DNA of 64,000 nt from JAHDFB01 sp965658745 (GCA_965658745.1 CBFHTK010000007.1:91657-155656), one strand, 5' to 3'. Positions 26,186 to 36,582 are shown, counted from the stretch's first letter. Numbers and translations are program-made. The notes: generated from the sequence alone by a model not told the origin.

Positions 26186-28732
26186 ATGCGCCTATTCTTA
26201 TTTCTGTGTTTCAGTTTTGTATCTTTTTTTGGCTCGAGCCAAAAATCACTTAATAATGTCGTTACCGAGAAAATTGACCTCAATTATTACCTTCCTGAGA
26301 TGTCATACGATGCATCGATTTCTACTCCTGAATCCTATTTGGGATTTCAAGTAGGAGAGTGGCATGTATCTCATGATCAATTGGTGGGATATATGAAGTT
26401 ATTAGCCAGTGAAAGCGATCGAATAACGCTAGAGACTTATGCTTATAGTCACGAGCATCGACCACTATTACTTTTGACGATATCTTCTGAGGATAATCAG
26501 AAACGGATTTCTGATATCCAAAAGGAACATGTGCAACTTTGTGATGCCTCCAAAAGCGCAAAGTTGAACATTGACAAAATGCCTGTGGTTTTGTATCAAG
26601 GCTACAGCGTGCACGGAAATGAAAGCTCGGGTGCCAATGCAGCATTGCTTGTAGCTTATTACTTAGCAGCCGGCGAAGGAAAAGAAGTACTAGACTTGCT
26701 TGACAATTCAGTCATTTTACTTGATCCATGTTATAACCCTGACGGCTTTCAGCGATTTTCTTCATGGGTTAATATGAATAAGAGCGGAACTCTTGTAAAT
26801 GATCCCGCTGATCGCGAGTACAATGAGGTTTGGCCAGGAGGAAGAACCAATCATTATTGGTTTGATCTAAATCGTGATTGGCTTCTTTTGACACATCCAG
26901 AAAGTCGTGGTCGAATTGCCAATTTTCAAGCTTGGAAGCCCAATGTTCTTACAGATCATCACGAAATGGGAACGAATTCTACTTTCTTTTTTCAGCCTGG
27001 AGTTCCTGAACGTACAAATCCCAATACTCCTCAATTGAATCAAACTCTGACAGAAAAAATCGGCGTATTTCATGCAAAAGCACTCGATAAGATCGGCTCG
27101 ATGTATTACACAAAAGAATCGTTCGATGATTTTTACTACGGAAAAGGCTCTACATATCCTGATATTCAGGGAAGCATTGGAATCTTGTTTGAACAGGCTA
27201 GTTCACGAGGACATGCACAGGAGAGTATCAATGGAGTTTTGGAATTTCCATTCACAATAAGGAACCAAGTAGTGACGAGTCTTTCTACACAAGAAGCTGG
27301 GTTGAAAATGCGTAAAGAAATCCTTGAGTTTCAGAGAGATTTTTATTTGGATGCATCCAAAGAGGCAAAACGATCAAAGATTAAAGCATACACATTCCCA
27401 AAACTTCCCGATTTCAATAAGTCAGCTTATCTAGTTGATATTCTTCGATCACATGATATTCGAGTTTATGCTGATCAGCAAGAAAACGGGTACTATTCGA
27501 TCCCAGTTGATCAGCCACAGAGCCGCTTGATTCATATTATGATGGAGCAAGTAACCGATTTCAAAGTGAATATCTTTTATGATGTGTCTACTTGGACTTT
27601 TCCATATGCATTCGATCTGGAGATTACTGGAGAAGAGTCGTGGACTATGAGCGGGCTCAAAGAAGTTACAAATACACTAAAAAGAAACGTCTCGAGTTTA
27701 GATGATTCGAGTGAAAATGTGGCTTACGCTTTCGAATGGCACGATTGGAGATCAAGTACATTGCTAGGGATGTTACTGGAAAAAGATGTTCCTTGCACAC
27801 TTATTCACGAGCCTTTTACAGCTGAAACAAACGGAGGTCAAAAGTTCTTTGATCGCGGAACCGTAATTGTAACTGGTCCAGCAAGTGAACGTTCGCAGAT
27901 TTTTGAAATGTCCAAAGAGATTGGTATAGAGGTGATAGGTTTGAAAACGGGCTTGACGCAAAAAGGCGTAACATTGGGTAGTCCGTCTTCGAAGAAATTA
28001 GAAAAAGTTAAGGCTCTCATGATTATTGGAAGTGGAGTGAACGCCTATGACGCGGGTGAAATGTGGCATCATATGGATCAGCGATTGGGACTTTCTTTGT
28101 CAAAAGTCGAAATGGATAGGTTTGCCAATATTGACCTTAGTAGGTACAATACTATAATCATGCCTGATGGAAATTACCGTAGACTTAGCGATGCTTCAGT
28201 CGAAAAAATCAAGAGATGGGTTCAAAGTGGGGGTAATCTTCTAGCATTTAAGCGAGCTATATCTTCTCTTCAATCGAAAAAGATAATCTCAATAGAGACA
28301 GTTGCTACAGCAGCCACAGCTTTTGACGATAAGAGCTACGGTGACAGAAAAGAGGAATCAGCAAAACATGTAATCGGTGGCGCGATCTTTCAGACCAATA
28401 TCGATAATTCCTATCCTCTGTTTTATGGATATAGAGATCAAGATCTTCCGGTATTCAAAAGAGGTACGCTTGCAATAAAGGCAGATATCGGCTCATTAGC
28501 ATTTCCTATGAAGTATACCTCTTCGCCATTGGCAAGTGGATATGCGTCAAAAGAGAATATAGATAGAATAGCGGGTACCGCTGGACTATTTGTCGAAGGT
28601 TACGGTTCTGGGCGTATAGTATGTTCGGTTGATAATCCTGTTTTCCGTGGATACTGGATTGGAGGAAACAAATTATTTGATAATATGCTCTACTTTTCAA
28701 GTAGCATCTCACGTACAGGTACAAAAGGTTAA
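26186..28732 (+). CDS. M14 family zinc carboxypeptidase-like protein
   Basis: The 848-residue protein begins with a signal peptide (LFLCFSFVSFFGSS). The peptidase domain covers about residues 60-380, with zinc ligands H143 and E146 (HGNESSG), the third histidine at H258/H259 (DHHEMG) and the catalytic glutamate E336 (ILFEQASSRG). The C-terminal half contains a GATase-like region (LMIIGSGVNAYDAGEMWHHM, near 612-631) typical of this Bacteroidota M14 group. It is probably periplasmic or outer-membrane associated and acts in peptide scavenging or cell wall peptide trimming. There is no sorting domain. Confidence 0.85.
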   Translation: MRLFLFLCFSFVSFFGSSQKSLNNVVTEKIDLNYYLPEMSYDASISTPESYLGFQVGEWHVSHDQLVGYMKLLASESDRITLETYAYSHEHRPLLLLTISSEDNQKRISDIQKEHVQLCDASKSAKLNIDKMPVVLYQGYSVHGNESSGANAALLVAYYLAAGEGKEVLDLLDNSVILLDPCYNPDGFQRFSSWVNMNKSGTLVNDPADREYNEVWPGGRTNHYWFDLNRDWLLLTHPESRGRIANFQAWKPNVLTDHHEMGTNSTFFFQPGVPERTNPNTPQLNQTLTEKIGVFHAKALDKIGSMYYTKESFDDFYYGKGSTYPDIQGSIGILFEQASSRGHAQESINGVLEFPFTIRNQVVTSLSTQEAGLKMRKEILEFQRDFYLDASKEAKRSKIKAYTFPKLPDFNKSAYLVDILRSHDIRVYADQQENGYYSIPVDQPQSRLIHIMMEQVTDFKVNIFYDVSTWTFPYAFDLEITGEESWTMSGLKEVTNTLKRNVSSLDDSSENVAYAFEWHDWRSSTLLGMLLEKDVPCTLIHEPFTAETNGGQKFFDRGTVIVTGPASERSQIFEMSKEIGIEVIGLKTGLTQKGVTLGSPSSKKLEKVKALMIIGSGVNAYDAGEMWHHMDQRLGLSLSKVEMDRFANIDLSRYNTIIMPDGNYRRLSDASVEKIKRWVQSGGNLLAFKRAISSLQSKKIISIETVATAATAFDDKSYGDRKEESAKHVIGGAIFQTNIDNSYPLFYGYRDQDLPVFKRGTLAIKADIGSLAFPMKYTSSPLASGYASKENIDRIAGTAGLFVEGYGSGRIVCSVDNPVFRGYWIGGNKLFDNMLYFSSSISRTGTKG

Positions 28733-28771
28733 TAAAGATCTAACGGCAATTTTATCAATGACATATACATT

Positions 28772-29275
28772 CTAAAGCTTTGCGCCACTTGCCGAAACTT
28801 CTCCTAGTCTTGGCAGTGATGGTGACCACGTGTTTTCTGACCTCCAGTCATAGTTTGCCTCGATGAGATTTTCATCAATATGTAAGTCTCCCTGCAATGT
28901 TGAAATACTGAATCCTTCCGATTTGTCATAAATAAGTTGGATAGAACCGTCTTTTAGAACACCTTGAGCTTGCACTCTTCCATTAGGGAATGTTGGTTCT
29001 CAATCATTCCTTAAGCCAGCGACCAGCAATGTATCGCTCTGTCCTTGTAGACTTATAACAGTTATGTCATTTTCAAACTGAATCGTATCGTAGGCTATGC
29101 CCATCGGGTAACCTGATGAATCAAATACCTCCATGGGGCCATTGATAGATGTTCCCGATAGAACGTAGGTTCCCACAAATGGCTTTATCTTTTCCTGTAT
29201 ATCTTGATTTTTACTGCAAGAAAGAATGGAAACCAGTAAAAGGCAAAGTAAGAGAGATTGTTTGTATGATTCCAT
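28772..29275 (-). pseudogene. lipoprotein paralogue broken by an in-frame TGA
   Basis: The reading frame opens with a lipoprotein signal (LLVSILSC) and matches the neighbour at 29369-29872 throughout: EKIKPFVGTY, YDTIQFEN, SDTLLVAGL before the stop and then, in the same frame, QGVLKDGSIQLIYDKSEGF and GDLHIDE. The single TGA at 29000-29002 sits where the intact paralogue has a tryptophan (LLYSWNFD), so a TGG to TGA change is the likely event. The 5' part would make a 91-residue lipoprotein. TGA is a normal stop elsewhere in the window. A sequencing error is the alternative. Confidence 0.7.
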
Positions 29276-29368
29276 AACGTATTCAATCAAAGTATTAAAT
29301 TCTTCAGCATATTAATCAGTTCCCCTTTTTGTATTGAACCAATTAATATGAGAGAAATAGTCATATTC

Positions 29369-29872
29369 TTATTCAACTCTCATTCCATTACCAGTAATAA
29401 AACCTTTCACGGGTGGGACCCCTGACCAAACATCACTTCGATCCCAGACATACTCAAGCTCAAGAGCATCTTCGTCAATATGCAGAGTCCCAGTGATTTT
29501 CCTGTTGAAAGCAAGGTCTGATTTATCGTAAATCAGCTGTATACTTCCATTTTCTAAAATGCCTTGGACTTGTTTGCGGTCTTGATCGAAGTTCCAAGAG
29601 TATAAAAGGCCGTCTACAACAAGTGTATCTGTATCTCCCAAAAGACTTAGTTCGAGGGTTTCATTTTCAAATTGAATCGTATCGTAACCCATTCCAAGGT
29701 AATTTCCTACCGTATCATAAAACGATACTATGCCATGTATGGCGGTTCCGTCATAGGAATAGCTTCCAACAAATGGCTTTATCTTTTCTTGCTGGTCGAC
29801 TTCAGGCCCATTTCCCGAACAAGAAGATAGCAACATAGTGACAAAAAGAATAGCTAGCAATCGAATCATCAT
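29369..29872 (-). CDS. small lipoprotein of unknown function
   Basis: The 167-residue protein has a signal with lipobox MLLSSC. The mature domain is a compact all-beta fold of alternating hydrophobic strands (PFVGSYSYDG, TIQFENETLELSLLG, GSIQLIYDKSD, GTLHIDEDALELEYVW). This resembles small Bacteroidota lipoproteins of beta-sandwich or lipocalin-like type, but I do not recognise the family. Its downstream tandem paralogue is broken. Either of the first two methionines can be the start. Confidence 0.65.
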   Translation of the reverse strand: MMIRLLAILFVTMLLSSCSGNGPEVDQQEKIKPFVGSYSYDGTAIHGIVSFYDTVGNYLGMGYDTIQFENETLELSLLGDTDTLVVDGLLYSWNFDQDRKQVQGILENGSIQLIYDKSDLAFNRKITGTLHIDEDALELEYVWDRSDVWSGVPPVKGFITGNGMRVE

Positions 29873-29994
29873 TGAATAAATAATTATCTAATCGTTAAAT
29901 ATCGCGAATATTATTCTTAAAATCAACCTAGATTTTAATGATGCTTGTCAAATCGACTAATCTTAACTATGTGGTGAGAAAAGGTAAGTATGAT

Positions 29995-30459
29995 CTATCT
30001 GTTCAACACGTTATCATACACGATAACTTTATCCCACCTGTCATTATTATTCTTGACAAATTCTACATGGATCGAGTCATCCTGATAGGCTTTCTGATCT
30101 TGTATTGAATTGAATTCGATATTCATCGCGTAGGTATAGGTGTTATCTACAATTGCCCGTTCTTCAGTTTTAGCTGCTTTACCTAATCTAAATCGCGCAA
30201 CACTTTCAATATCTGCTAATTTCATCGCGTCATCTAAAAATGCACGCATTTCATCTTTATCAAGATCATCTTTTAGCCAAACATAAACGGTATGCATTAA
30301 TTTAGGATTTCGCAATTTAGCCAGCTCAACCTTCAAGGTGTTTAATTCGTCAATATTGGCCTCAACATCTGCTACCTCTCCAGTATTACAGGATGCAAAA
30401 AGAAACATAAGGAGCATAGTTAAGATTCCAACTTTATTTATTGTGTTATCATTTTTCAT
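29995..30459 (-). CDS. lipoprotein with Dabb (stress-responsive) domain
   Basis: The 154-residue protein has a lipoprotein signal (MLLMFLFASC) and a dimeric alpha-beta barrel domain of the Dabb type: LMHTVYVWLKDD at the start of the domain, the helix with EMRAFLDDAMKLADIESVARF, then YTYAMNIEFNSIQDQKAYQ and HVEFVKNN. Dabb domains occur in stress-responsive proteins and in some small enzymes; a membrane-anchored form is common in Bacteroidota, with unknown substrate. The ATG at 30459 gives a better signal peptide than the upstream start at 30474. Confidence 0.75.
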   Translation of the reverse strand: MKNDNTINKVGILTMLLMFLFASCNTGEVADVEANIDELNTLKVELAKLRNPKLMHTVYVWLKDDLDKDEMRAFLDDAMKLADIESVARFRLGKAAKTEERAIVDNTYTYAMNIEFNSIQDQKAYQDDSIHVEFVKNNNDRWDKVIVYDNVLNR

Positions 30460-30701
30460 ACATACAACATACAATAAATCTGTCTAAATTCAAAATGAAC
30501 TTTACTCCTGGAACTGCCTCGATCTTTAATGAATATCAGAATGACAATTCCTCGCTTATTAGTTTAGCTAATCTTGTAATTGTTAATCTGGCAATATGAA
30601 CAAAGGGAAAAGCTACGATAACAACGTATCAATGTTCATTCCCATAAAATCGATAGGAACTGTAAATAAGCATGTTGAACTTGAAATAAAATTTGATGCT
30701 T

Positions 30702-31685
30702 TTAGTCGAAAGACTGATTTTCCATACTAGCCTTGTCAACTAGTTCTTGATATTCAGAAGGAGACAATCCGTCAAGGCAATAATCAATCGGATTGATTGC
30801 TTTACCATTCAAGCGAACTTCATAATGTAGGTGTGGAGCAGTTGATGTACCTGTACTACCAACCTTACCTATTTCTTGACCTTTTACGACCTCTTCACCC
30901 ACTTTTACATCAATAGAATACATGTGTGCATAAAGCGTAACATAGCCATATCCATGATCAACTAAGATACTATTTCCGTAACCGTTTTTTCGTCGTTCAA
31001 CTCGAATAACTTTACCATTGCCCGTTGCAATAATTGCCGTTCCACGAGGAGCTGTAAAATCTATTCCTGCATGATGTTTTTTGACCTTGTGCACCGGGTG
31101 GATTCTGATTCCATATCCAGATAATGCTCCGAGGTTTCTTTTTAACTTATCAATTCGCACTGGTTTGATACTTGGGATAGACGCTAGTCTTTTTTCTCTT
31201 TCAGAAGCCAAATTATGTAGTGTGTCAAGTGAAGATTTCTGCAAATCGACTTTTCGCTTCAGTTTTTCAGCTCTAGCTAGATATTCTTTGAGTTGCTCTG
31301 TAGCATTTTTATTACTTGACAAATAATTATAGGTATTATGACCTCCAACTCCACCTTCCCAAACTGACTCGTCTATGGGGTCCATACCAAAAATGATACG
31401 GTGCACATTGGCATCCTTCTCTTGCAGCTCGTTGATATCAACAGAAAGTTGGTCCAAGTAACTTGATTGTTCTTCAATGTGCAGGCTTAGTTGACTGATT
31501 AGGTTCTGTTGTACTTTTTCCTGAGGCGAAACCATCAGTTTATCCATACCATAGTAAAAAATAAAGCCAGTCATCACTACTGCACATATATAGCTGCATA
31601 CCTTAAGTATACGAGCTTTCATAGCTACTTCTACTTTCTCGTAACGGAGCGTTAACGGATTATAGACGTATTTTTCTTTTTTCAT
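30702..31685 (-). CDS. M23 family peptidoglycan endopeptidase
   Basis: The 327-residue protein has one N-terminal membrane segment (about 30-48, YICAVVMTGFIFYYGM), a coiled-coil region (about 55-180) and a C-terminal LytM/M23 domain. Metal ligands are in HAGIDFTAP (near 206) and HLHYEV (near 284), with YVTLYAHM and GKVGSTGTSTAPH between. It hydrolyses peptidoglycan cross-links or, if tethered, helps cell division and shape. The family begins with the phrase YNPLTLRYE, which supports the ATG at 31685 over the longer frame. Mutually exclusive hairpins lie in its leader. Confidence 0.9.
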   Translation of the reverse strand: MKKEKYVYNPLTLRYEKVEVAMKARILKVCSYICAVVMTGFIFYYGMDKLMVSPQEKVQQNLISQLSLHIEEQSSYLDQLSVDINELQEKDANVHRIIFGMDPIDESVWEGGVGGHNTYNYLSSNKNATEQLKEYLARAEKLKRKVDLQKSSLDTLHNLASEREKRLASIPSIKPVRIDKLKRNLGALSGYGIRIHPVHKVKKHHAGIDFTAPRGTAIIATGNGKVIRVERRKNGYGNSILVDHGYGYVTLYAHMYSIDVKVGEEVVKGQEIGKVGSTGTSTAPHLHYEVRLNGKAINPIDYCLDGLSPSEYQELVDKASMENQSFD

Positions 31686-31997
31686 CGATTCAATCTTGAT
31701 CAAATTAGTACATTTGCTTTTCATTTACGATTGAAAAGCAATGGCTTTTCTCCAGTAATTAGGAGGTCTATTTGTTCAAAAGGTGGTTGTTAATTTGCAG
31801 CATCAAAAATAGACGCGATTTAAGAGAAATCAAAATTTTTACATCAAAAATATAAAAAAGTCAAATATTTATATTCTTAAAGTGTAAGTTCTTGTAATTT
31901 AATCTTTTAATTGAAGTCGTGCATTTGAATATGATGGATAATTAGCCTTTTCAAATAATTATATATTAGCAATTAATTTATACAAGCGATCAAGACG
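31686..31997. promoter_or_regulatory. divergent control region of the M23 gene and alaS
   Basis: About 310 AT-rich bases without a gene must hold both promoters. On the minus strand GAAAAGC (31750-31744), GCTTTTC (31739-31733) and GAAAAGC (31722-31716) follow one another, so the middle segment can pair with either neighbour. No clear TAnnTTTG box was found. Confidence 0.45.
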
Positions 31998-34619
31998 ATG
32001 AAGTCAAGCGAAATCAGAAAAACGTTTTTAGAATTTTTCGACTCCAAAAAGCATAAAATAGTTTCTTCAGCACCAATTGTATTGAAGAACGATCCAACTC
32101 TGATGTTTACCAATGCAGGAATGAATCAGTTCAAGGACTATTTTTTAGGTAATAAGCAACCTCAATTTTTGAGAGCCGCTGATACTCAGAAGTGCTTGCG
32201 AGTCTCTGGAAAACATAATGATCTGGAGGAAGTTGGAATAGATTCATATCATCATACGATGTTTGAAATGCTCGGAAATTGGTCGTTTGGAGACTATTTT
32301 AAGGAGGAGGCCATCGAATGGGCGCATGAACTTCTAGTTGATGTTTTCAGATTGGATAAGGATAGACTCTACATCACCGTTTTTGAAGGTGATAAAGAAG
32401 ATAAGTTAGAAGCTGATGAAGAAGCAAAGAACTTCTGGGCTAAGTATTTTGACGAAAGTCATATTCTATATTGTAACAAAAAAGATAATTTCTGGGAAAT
32501 GGGGGAGACGGGCCCTTGTGGTCCTTGTTCTGAAATTCACATTGATCTGCGTTCTGACGCCGATCGAGCAGTGATATCTGGCCGCACCTTAGTTAATCAA
32601 GATGATCCTGAAGTGGTCGAGATTTGGAATTTGGTATTCATCCAGTATAACCGTATGGCTAATGGATCTCTTCAAGAGCTACCAAGTAAGCATATTGACA
32701 CAGGAATGGGATTTGAACGTCTTTGCATGGCAATGCAAGGGAAAAAATCAAATTATGATACGGATGTTTTTACACCATTCATAGCTAAAATAGAGCAACT
32801 CAGTGACAGAAAATATAGTGGTTCATACGACCTGAATGCAAAAAGTGATATCGCAATGCGTGTTATTGCTGATCATATCAGAGCTGTAGCATTTACTATT
32901 GCCGACGGTGAGTTACCTTCCAATACGGGTGCTGGTTATGTCATTCGACGGATTTTGAGAAGGGGAGTCCGCTACTATTATTCATTTTTAGATGTGCAAG
33001 AGCCATTGATGCATAAACTAATTCCTTTGCTCGCGTCTGAGTTTAAAGATGTATTTCCCGAACTCAATACTCAGCGTGAATTTGTTGAGAAAGTCGTGTT
33101 GGAAGAGGAGAAATCGTTCTTAAAAACTTTAGCAGGAGGACTTAAGAGAATTGACAGCGTTTACGTTGGAGACGGAGAAATGGATGGAAAAACGGCATTT
33201 GAGCTTTACGATACTTATGGATTTCCAATTGACTTGACGCGTTTGATAGCTTCTGAAAAAGGATGGAAGATCGATGAATTAGGCTTCGAAAAGGCACTTG
33301 AAGCGCAGCGGGCTAGAGGTCGAGAAGATAGTAAGAAAATAACTGGCGATTGGACCTCAGTTCATGATGGAAATGATGTGGAATTTGTTGGATATGATCA
33401 ATTAAAAGTAGAAGGATCAAGACTATTACGATATCGTATTGTGACTGTAAAGGACAAGCCGCAATATCAACTCGTTTTGGATAAAACGCCATTCTATGCA
33501 GAAGGTGGTGGTCAAGTCGGCGACAAGGGCCTTTTGTTTTTTGGAGAAGAGAAGATTCATGTATTGAACACCAAGAAGGAAAACGATCTAATTATTCATT
33601 TTGCGAACAAGCTTCCAGAAGATCTTTATGCGATCATCAATGCGGAAGTTCACAAAACTAAGCGAATTTTAACTGAGAATAATCACTCAGCGACACACTT
33701 GCTTCACGCCGCATTAAAGCGCGTTTTGGGAGATCATGTGAATCAAAAAGGATCACTAGTTAATGAAAACTATCTTCGATTTGACTTTTCACATTTTTCT
33801 AAAGTTACAGACGAAGAGATTGCACAGATTGAAGCAATTGTTAATGAACGAATAAGGGACAATATCAAATTGCAAGAAGATCGTAGTATACCAATCGAAC
33901 AAGCAAAAGAGTCAGGAGCGATGATGCTTTTTGGAGAGAAGTATGGTGATAAGGTTCGCATGATCACTTTTGACAAGGATTATTCGGTTGAGCTTTGTGG
34001 AGGTTGCCACGTAGATGCGACAGGAAATATTGGACTTTTTAAGATTACATCTGAATCAGCTGTCGCAGCAGGAGTTCGAAGAATTGAGGCAGTTACTTCT
34101 GTTGAAGCGGAAGCATATATTAATCGCGAATTGGAAGAACTAGCATCGATTAGAGGTTTGTTCAAAAATCCTGTCCACACGGCTAAGAATGTATATTCAT
34201 TACAGGAAGAGAATAAAAACCTCAAAAAACAGATTGAGGAAATGATGCTTGCGCAAGCTTCCAATTTACAAGATGCTTTGTCCAACGATTTTGAGACTGT
34301 CGGAGACGTCCATATTTTATTACGCAAACTTGCTCTGCACGACACAAATGCAATCAAAACTTTGGCTTATAATCTAATGGATAAAAGAGAAAAGTCGATT
34401 ATTGGTTTCGGATTTGAAAAAGATGGTAAAGCTCAATTAATGATAGTAGTCAGCGAAGACATCACTTCAACGTATCAAGCAGGTACGATGATCAGATCGG
34501 CAGCCAAACACATCCAAGGTGGTGGAGGTGGACAAGCATTCTACGCGACTGCTGGTGGTAAAAATCCGGCAGGAATAGATGCAGCACTTGAGCATATTCG
34601 TTCCGAAGTAGCAAAATAG
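31998..34619 (+). CDS. alaS: alanyl-tRNA synthetase
   Basis: AlaS charges tRNA-Ala and edits mischarged Ser/Gly. The 873 residues show the class II catalytic core (TFLEFFDSKKH, HHTMFEMLGNWSFGDYF, ETGPCGPCSE), the editing domain with zinc ligands HSATHLLH and CGGCHVDATG, and the C-terminal DHHA1/C-Ala domain with GGGGGQAFYATAGGK. The length is normal for the family. It stands alone and is transcribed away from the M23 gene. Confidence 0.97.
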   Translation: MKSSEIRKTFLEFFDSKKHKIVSSAPIVLKNDPTLMFTNAGMNQFKDYFLGNKQPQFLRAADTQKCLRVSGKHNDLEEVGIDSYHHTMFEMLGNWSFGDYFKEEAIEWAHELLVDVFRLDKDRLYITVFEGDKEDKLEADEEAKNFWAKYFDESHILYCNKKDNFWEMGETGPCGPCSEIHIDLRSDADRAVISGRTLVNQDDPEVVEIWNLVFIQYNRMANGSLQELPSKHIDTGMGFERLCMAMQGKKSNYDTDVFTPFIAKIEQLSDRKYSGSYDLNAKSDIAMRVIADHIRAVAFTIADGELPSNTGAGYVIRRILRRGVRYYYSFLDVQEPLMHKLIPLLASEFKDVFPELNTQREFVEKVVLEEEKSFLKTLAGGLKRIDSVYVGDGEMDGKTAFELYDTYGFPIDLTRLIASEKGWKIDELGFEKALEAQRARGREDSKKITGDWTSVHDGNDVEFVGYDQLKVEGSRLLRYRIVTVKDKPQYQLVLDKTPFYAEGGGQVGDKGLLFFGEEKIHVLNTKKENDLIIHFANKLPEDLYAIINAEVHKTKRILTENNHSATHLLHAALKRVLGDHVNQKGSLVNENYLRFDFSHFSKVTDEEIAQIEAIVNERIRDNIKLQEDRSIPIEQAKESGAMMLFGEKYGDKVRMITFDKDYSVELCGGCHVDATGNIGLFKITSESAVAAGVRRIEAVTSVEAEAYINRELEELASIRGLFKNPVHTAKNVYSLQEENKNLKKQIEEMMLAQASNLQDALSNDFETVGDVHILLRKLALHDTNAIKTLAYNLMDKREKSIIGFGFEKDGKAQLMIVVSEDITSTYQAGTMIRSAAKHIQGGGGGQAFYATAGGKNPAGIDAALEHIRSEVAK

Positions 34620-34692
34620 AATGCCTTGATATTGAGGGATTAATTTTTTGGATGTAATTCAAATCGGGTAATGTGATGATAAAACGAAAGTT

Positions 34693-36582
34693 ATGAGATT
34701 TACTAGTTTTACTTTGGTTGTAGTTTTATGGATTCATACGGCAGCTATTTGTTTGTCACAAGTGGAAATTTCGCCATTGTTTACTGATCACGCATTGCTT
34801 CAGCAGGATCGGCCATTACAAGTGTGGGGTAGTGGACCTACTGATGAAATCGTTACGGTTAGCTTTCAGAAAGAGTCAAAGTCAACCAAAGTGAATTCCA
34901 AGGGTCAATGGACGATCAAGTTCAAAGAGCCAGACGCTGGAGGGCCTTATATTCTACGAGTAAATGATCGAGTTTATCGAGATATATATGTAGGCGATGT
35001 TTGGTTAGCAGGTGGTCAATCCAATATGGAATGGAAGATGTCTTCAACAGATGGATTCGAGGAAGAAAAGCAGGCTAGTATTCCTAGGATTCACTATTTC
35101 AAAACCCCACATGCACTTCATAATAAGCCTCAGTGGGACATAGCAGATGGCGAATGGATTGTTGTTGATTCGAGTAATCTATCGGATGTAAGCGGTGTTG
35201 CATATTTTTTCGCTAAGGACATTGTGAAGGAAACAGGAACTCCTCTAGGAATAGTCGATCATTCTTGGGGAGGAACCACGATAGAGGGATGGATGTCTCC
35301 AAAAAAGTTTTTGGAATTTCCTGACATTGAAGAAGAAGCTGAGTACTTTACTTCATTAAATATAGATTTTGAACTAGAGAAGAACAAACTCAAGGAATGG
35401 GTCGAAAATATGGATGCAGCTGATGAAGGTCTCAAAAAGTCATGGAGCTCAAAAACTGATTTTTCGGATTGGTCTACTATTGAAGTTCCCGGGAAATGGG
35501 AATCAAAAGGATACACAAATCTAGACGGAATCGCCTACTTCGCTAAAAATTTTGATAGACCAAAAAGCGGTGCTGAAACATGTGAATTATTTCTGGGTAA
35601 GATTGATGATTCTGATGAAACCTACATAAATGGTGTCAAAGTTGGAGGAATGGACCACGCTTATTCGAAAGAAAGAGTTTACAAGGTCCCCGCTTCATTG
35701 TTGAAAGATAAAAATACAATCGTTGTAAAAGTAAGAGATTATGGCTGGGCTGGTGGATTTCGGAGTGCGGCCGAGAATATTTATCTGCAATGTGGCCAGC
35801 AGAGAGTAGACTTGGCAGGTGATTGGAAAATGAAAATCGGAACACCAGACTATCCTATACGTCCTCAAGATTTTGGAGCAAACAGTTTCCCCTCAATACG
35901 TTATCAGGCTATGATGGTTCCATTGTTTAAACTAAGCTTGAAAGGTATGATTTGGTACCAAGGAGAGATGAATGCTTATATAAATCCCAATCAATATGGA
36001 GACTTGTTTAGATCTATGATTGAAGATTATCGAAATCAATGGAAGCAGGAGTTCCCTTTCTTATTCGTTCAACTTGCAAACTATAAGAAAATTTCTGGCC
36101 CCGAGCAGTCTGATTGGGCGATTGTAAGAGATGGGCAAGCGAGTGTGCTTGATCTACCCCTCACCGCTATGGCAACAGCAATTGACTTGGGTGAAGCAGA
36201 TGATATTCACCCGCGTAATAAGAAGGATGTTGGTCATAGATTAGCGAGTGGAGCGCTTAGTTTAGCTTACAAGAAACCACGACCGTATTTGAATCCCACG
36301 CTAGCGTCTATGTCAACAGTGGACACAACCGTGTTATTAAGTTTTGAGAATTTCGGATTAAAACTTCGTTCAAAAACAGCTGAGTTACAAGGCTTCTATG
36401 TTGATGGACCAGATGGGAGTTTTAGACAAGTATTCGGAGTTCTTGAGAATAATCAGGTGATATTGAATGTACCAGAAGATGCAGAAACTCTATATTACGG
36501 GTGGTCTGATAATCCCGGTAAGCTTTCCCTTTTTGGAAGTTATGGTCTACCCGTATTGCCATTTCGTATGAATATACAATAG
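34693..36582 (+). CDS. sialate O-acetylesterase
   Basis: The 629-residue secreted enzyme removes acetyl groups from sialic acid or related acetylated glycans. It has a signal peptide (LVVVLWIHTAAICLS), a short beta-rich domain, and an SGNH hydrolase domain with nucleophile S110 (GGQSNMEW) and the Asp-His part of the triad near residue 500 (EADDIHPRN). The hydrolase is interrupted by a jelly-roll of the GH2 sugar-binding type (about 255-385, KNFDRPKSGAETCELFLG), as usual for this Bacteroidota family. No other sialic acid genes are nearby, so the real substrate may be another acetylated glycan. Confidence 0.85.
   Translation: MRFTSFTLVVVLWIHTAAICLSQVEISPLFTDHALLQQDRPLQVWGSGPTDEIVTVSFQKESKSTKVNSKGQWTIKFKEPDAGGPYILRVNDRVYRDIYVGDVWLAGGQSNMEWKMSSTDGFEEEKQASIPRIHYFKTPHALHNKPQWDIADGEWIVVDSSNLSDVSGVAYFFAKDIVKETGTPLGIVDHSWGGTTIEGWMSPKKFLEFPDIEEEAEYFTSLNIDFELEKNKLKEWVENMDAADEGLKKSWSSKTDFSDWSTIEVPGKWESKGYTNLDGIAYFAKNFDRPKSGAETCELFLGKIDDSDETYINGVKVGGMDHAYSKERVYKVPASLLKDKNTIVVKVRDYGWAGGFRSAAENIYLQCGQQRVDLAGDWKMKIGTPDYPIRPQDFGANSFPSIRYQAMMVPLFKLSLKGMIWYQGEMNAYINPNQYGDLFRSMIEDYRNQWKQEFPFLFVQLANYKKISGPEQSDWAIVRDGQASVLDLPLTAMATAIDLGEADDIHPRNKKDVGHRLASGALSLAYKKPRPYLNPTLASMSTVDTTVLLSFENFGLKLRSKTAELQGFYVDGPDGSFRQVFGVLENNQVILNVPEDAETLYYGWSDNPGKLSLFGSYGLPVLPFRMNIQ

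Noticed and set aside
29000..29002. TGA read-through as selenocysteine or tryptophan
   Set aside because: TGA ends several other genes here, and no SECIS-like structure was seen after it; a plain nonsense mutation is simpler.
29895..29910. AATATCGCGAATATT-like palindrome upstream of a lipoprotein gene
   Set aside because: Short AT-rich palindromes are common here and it has no partner or known operator match.
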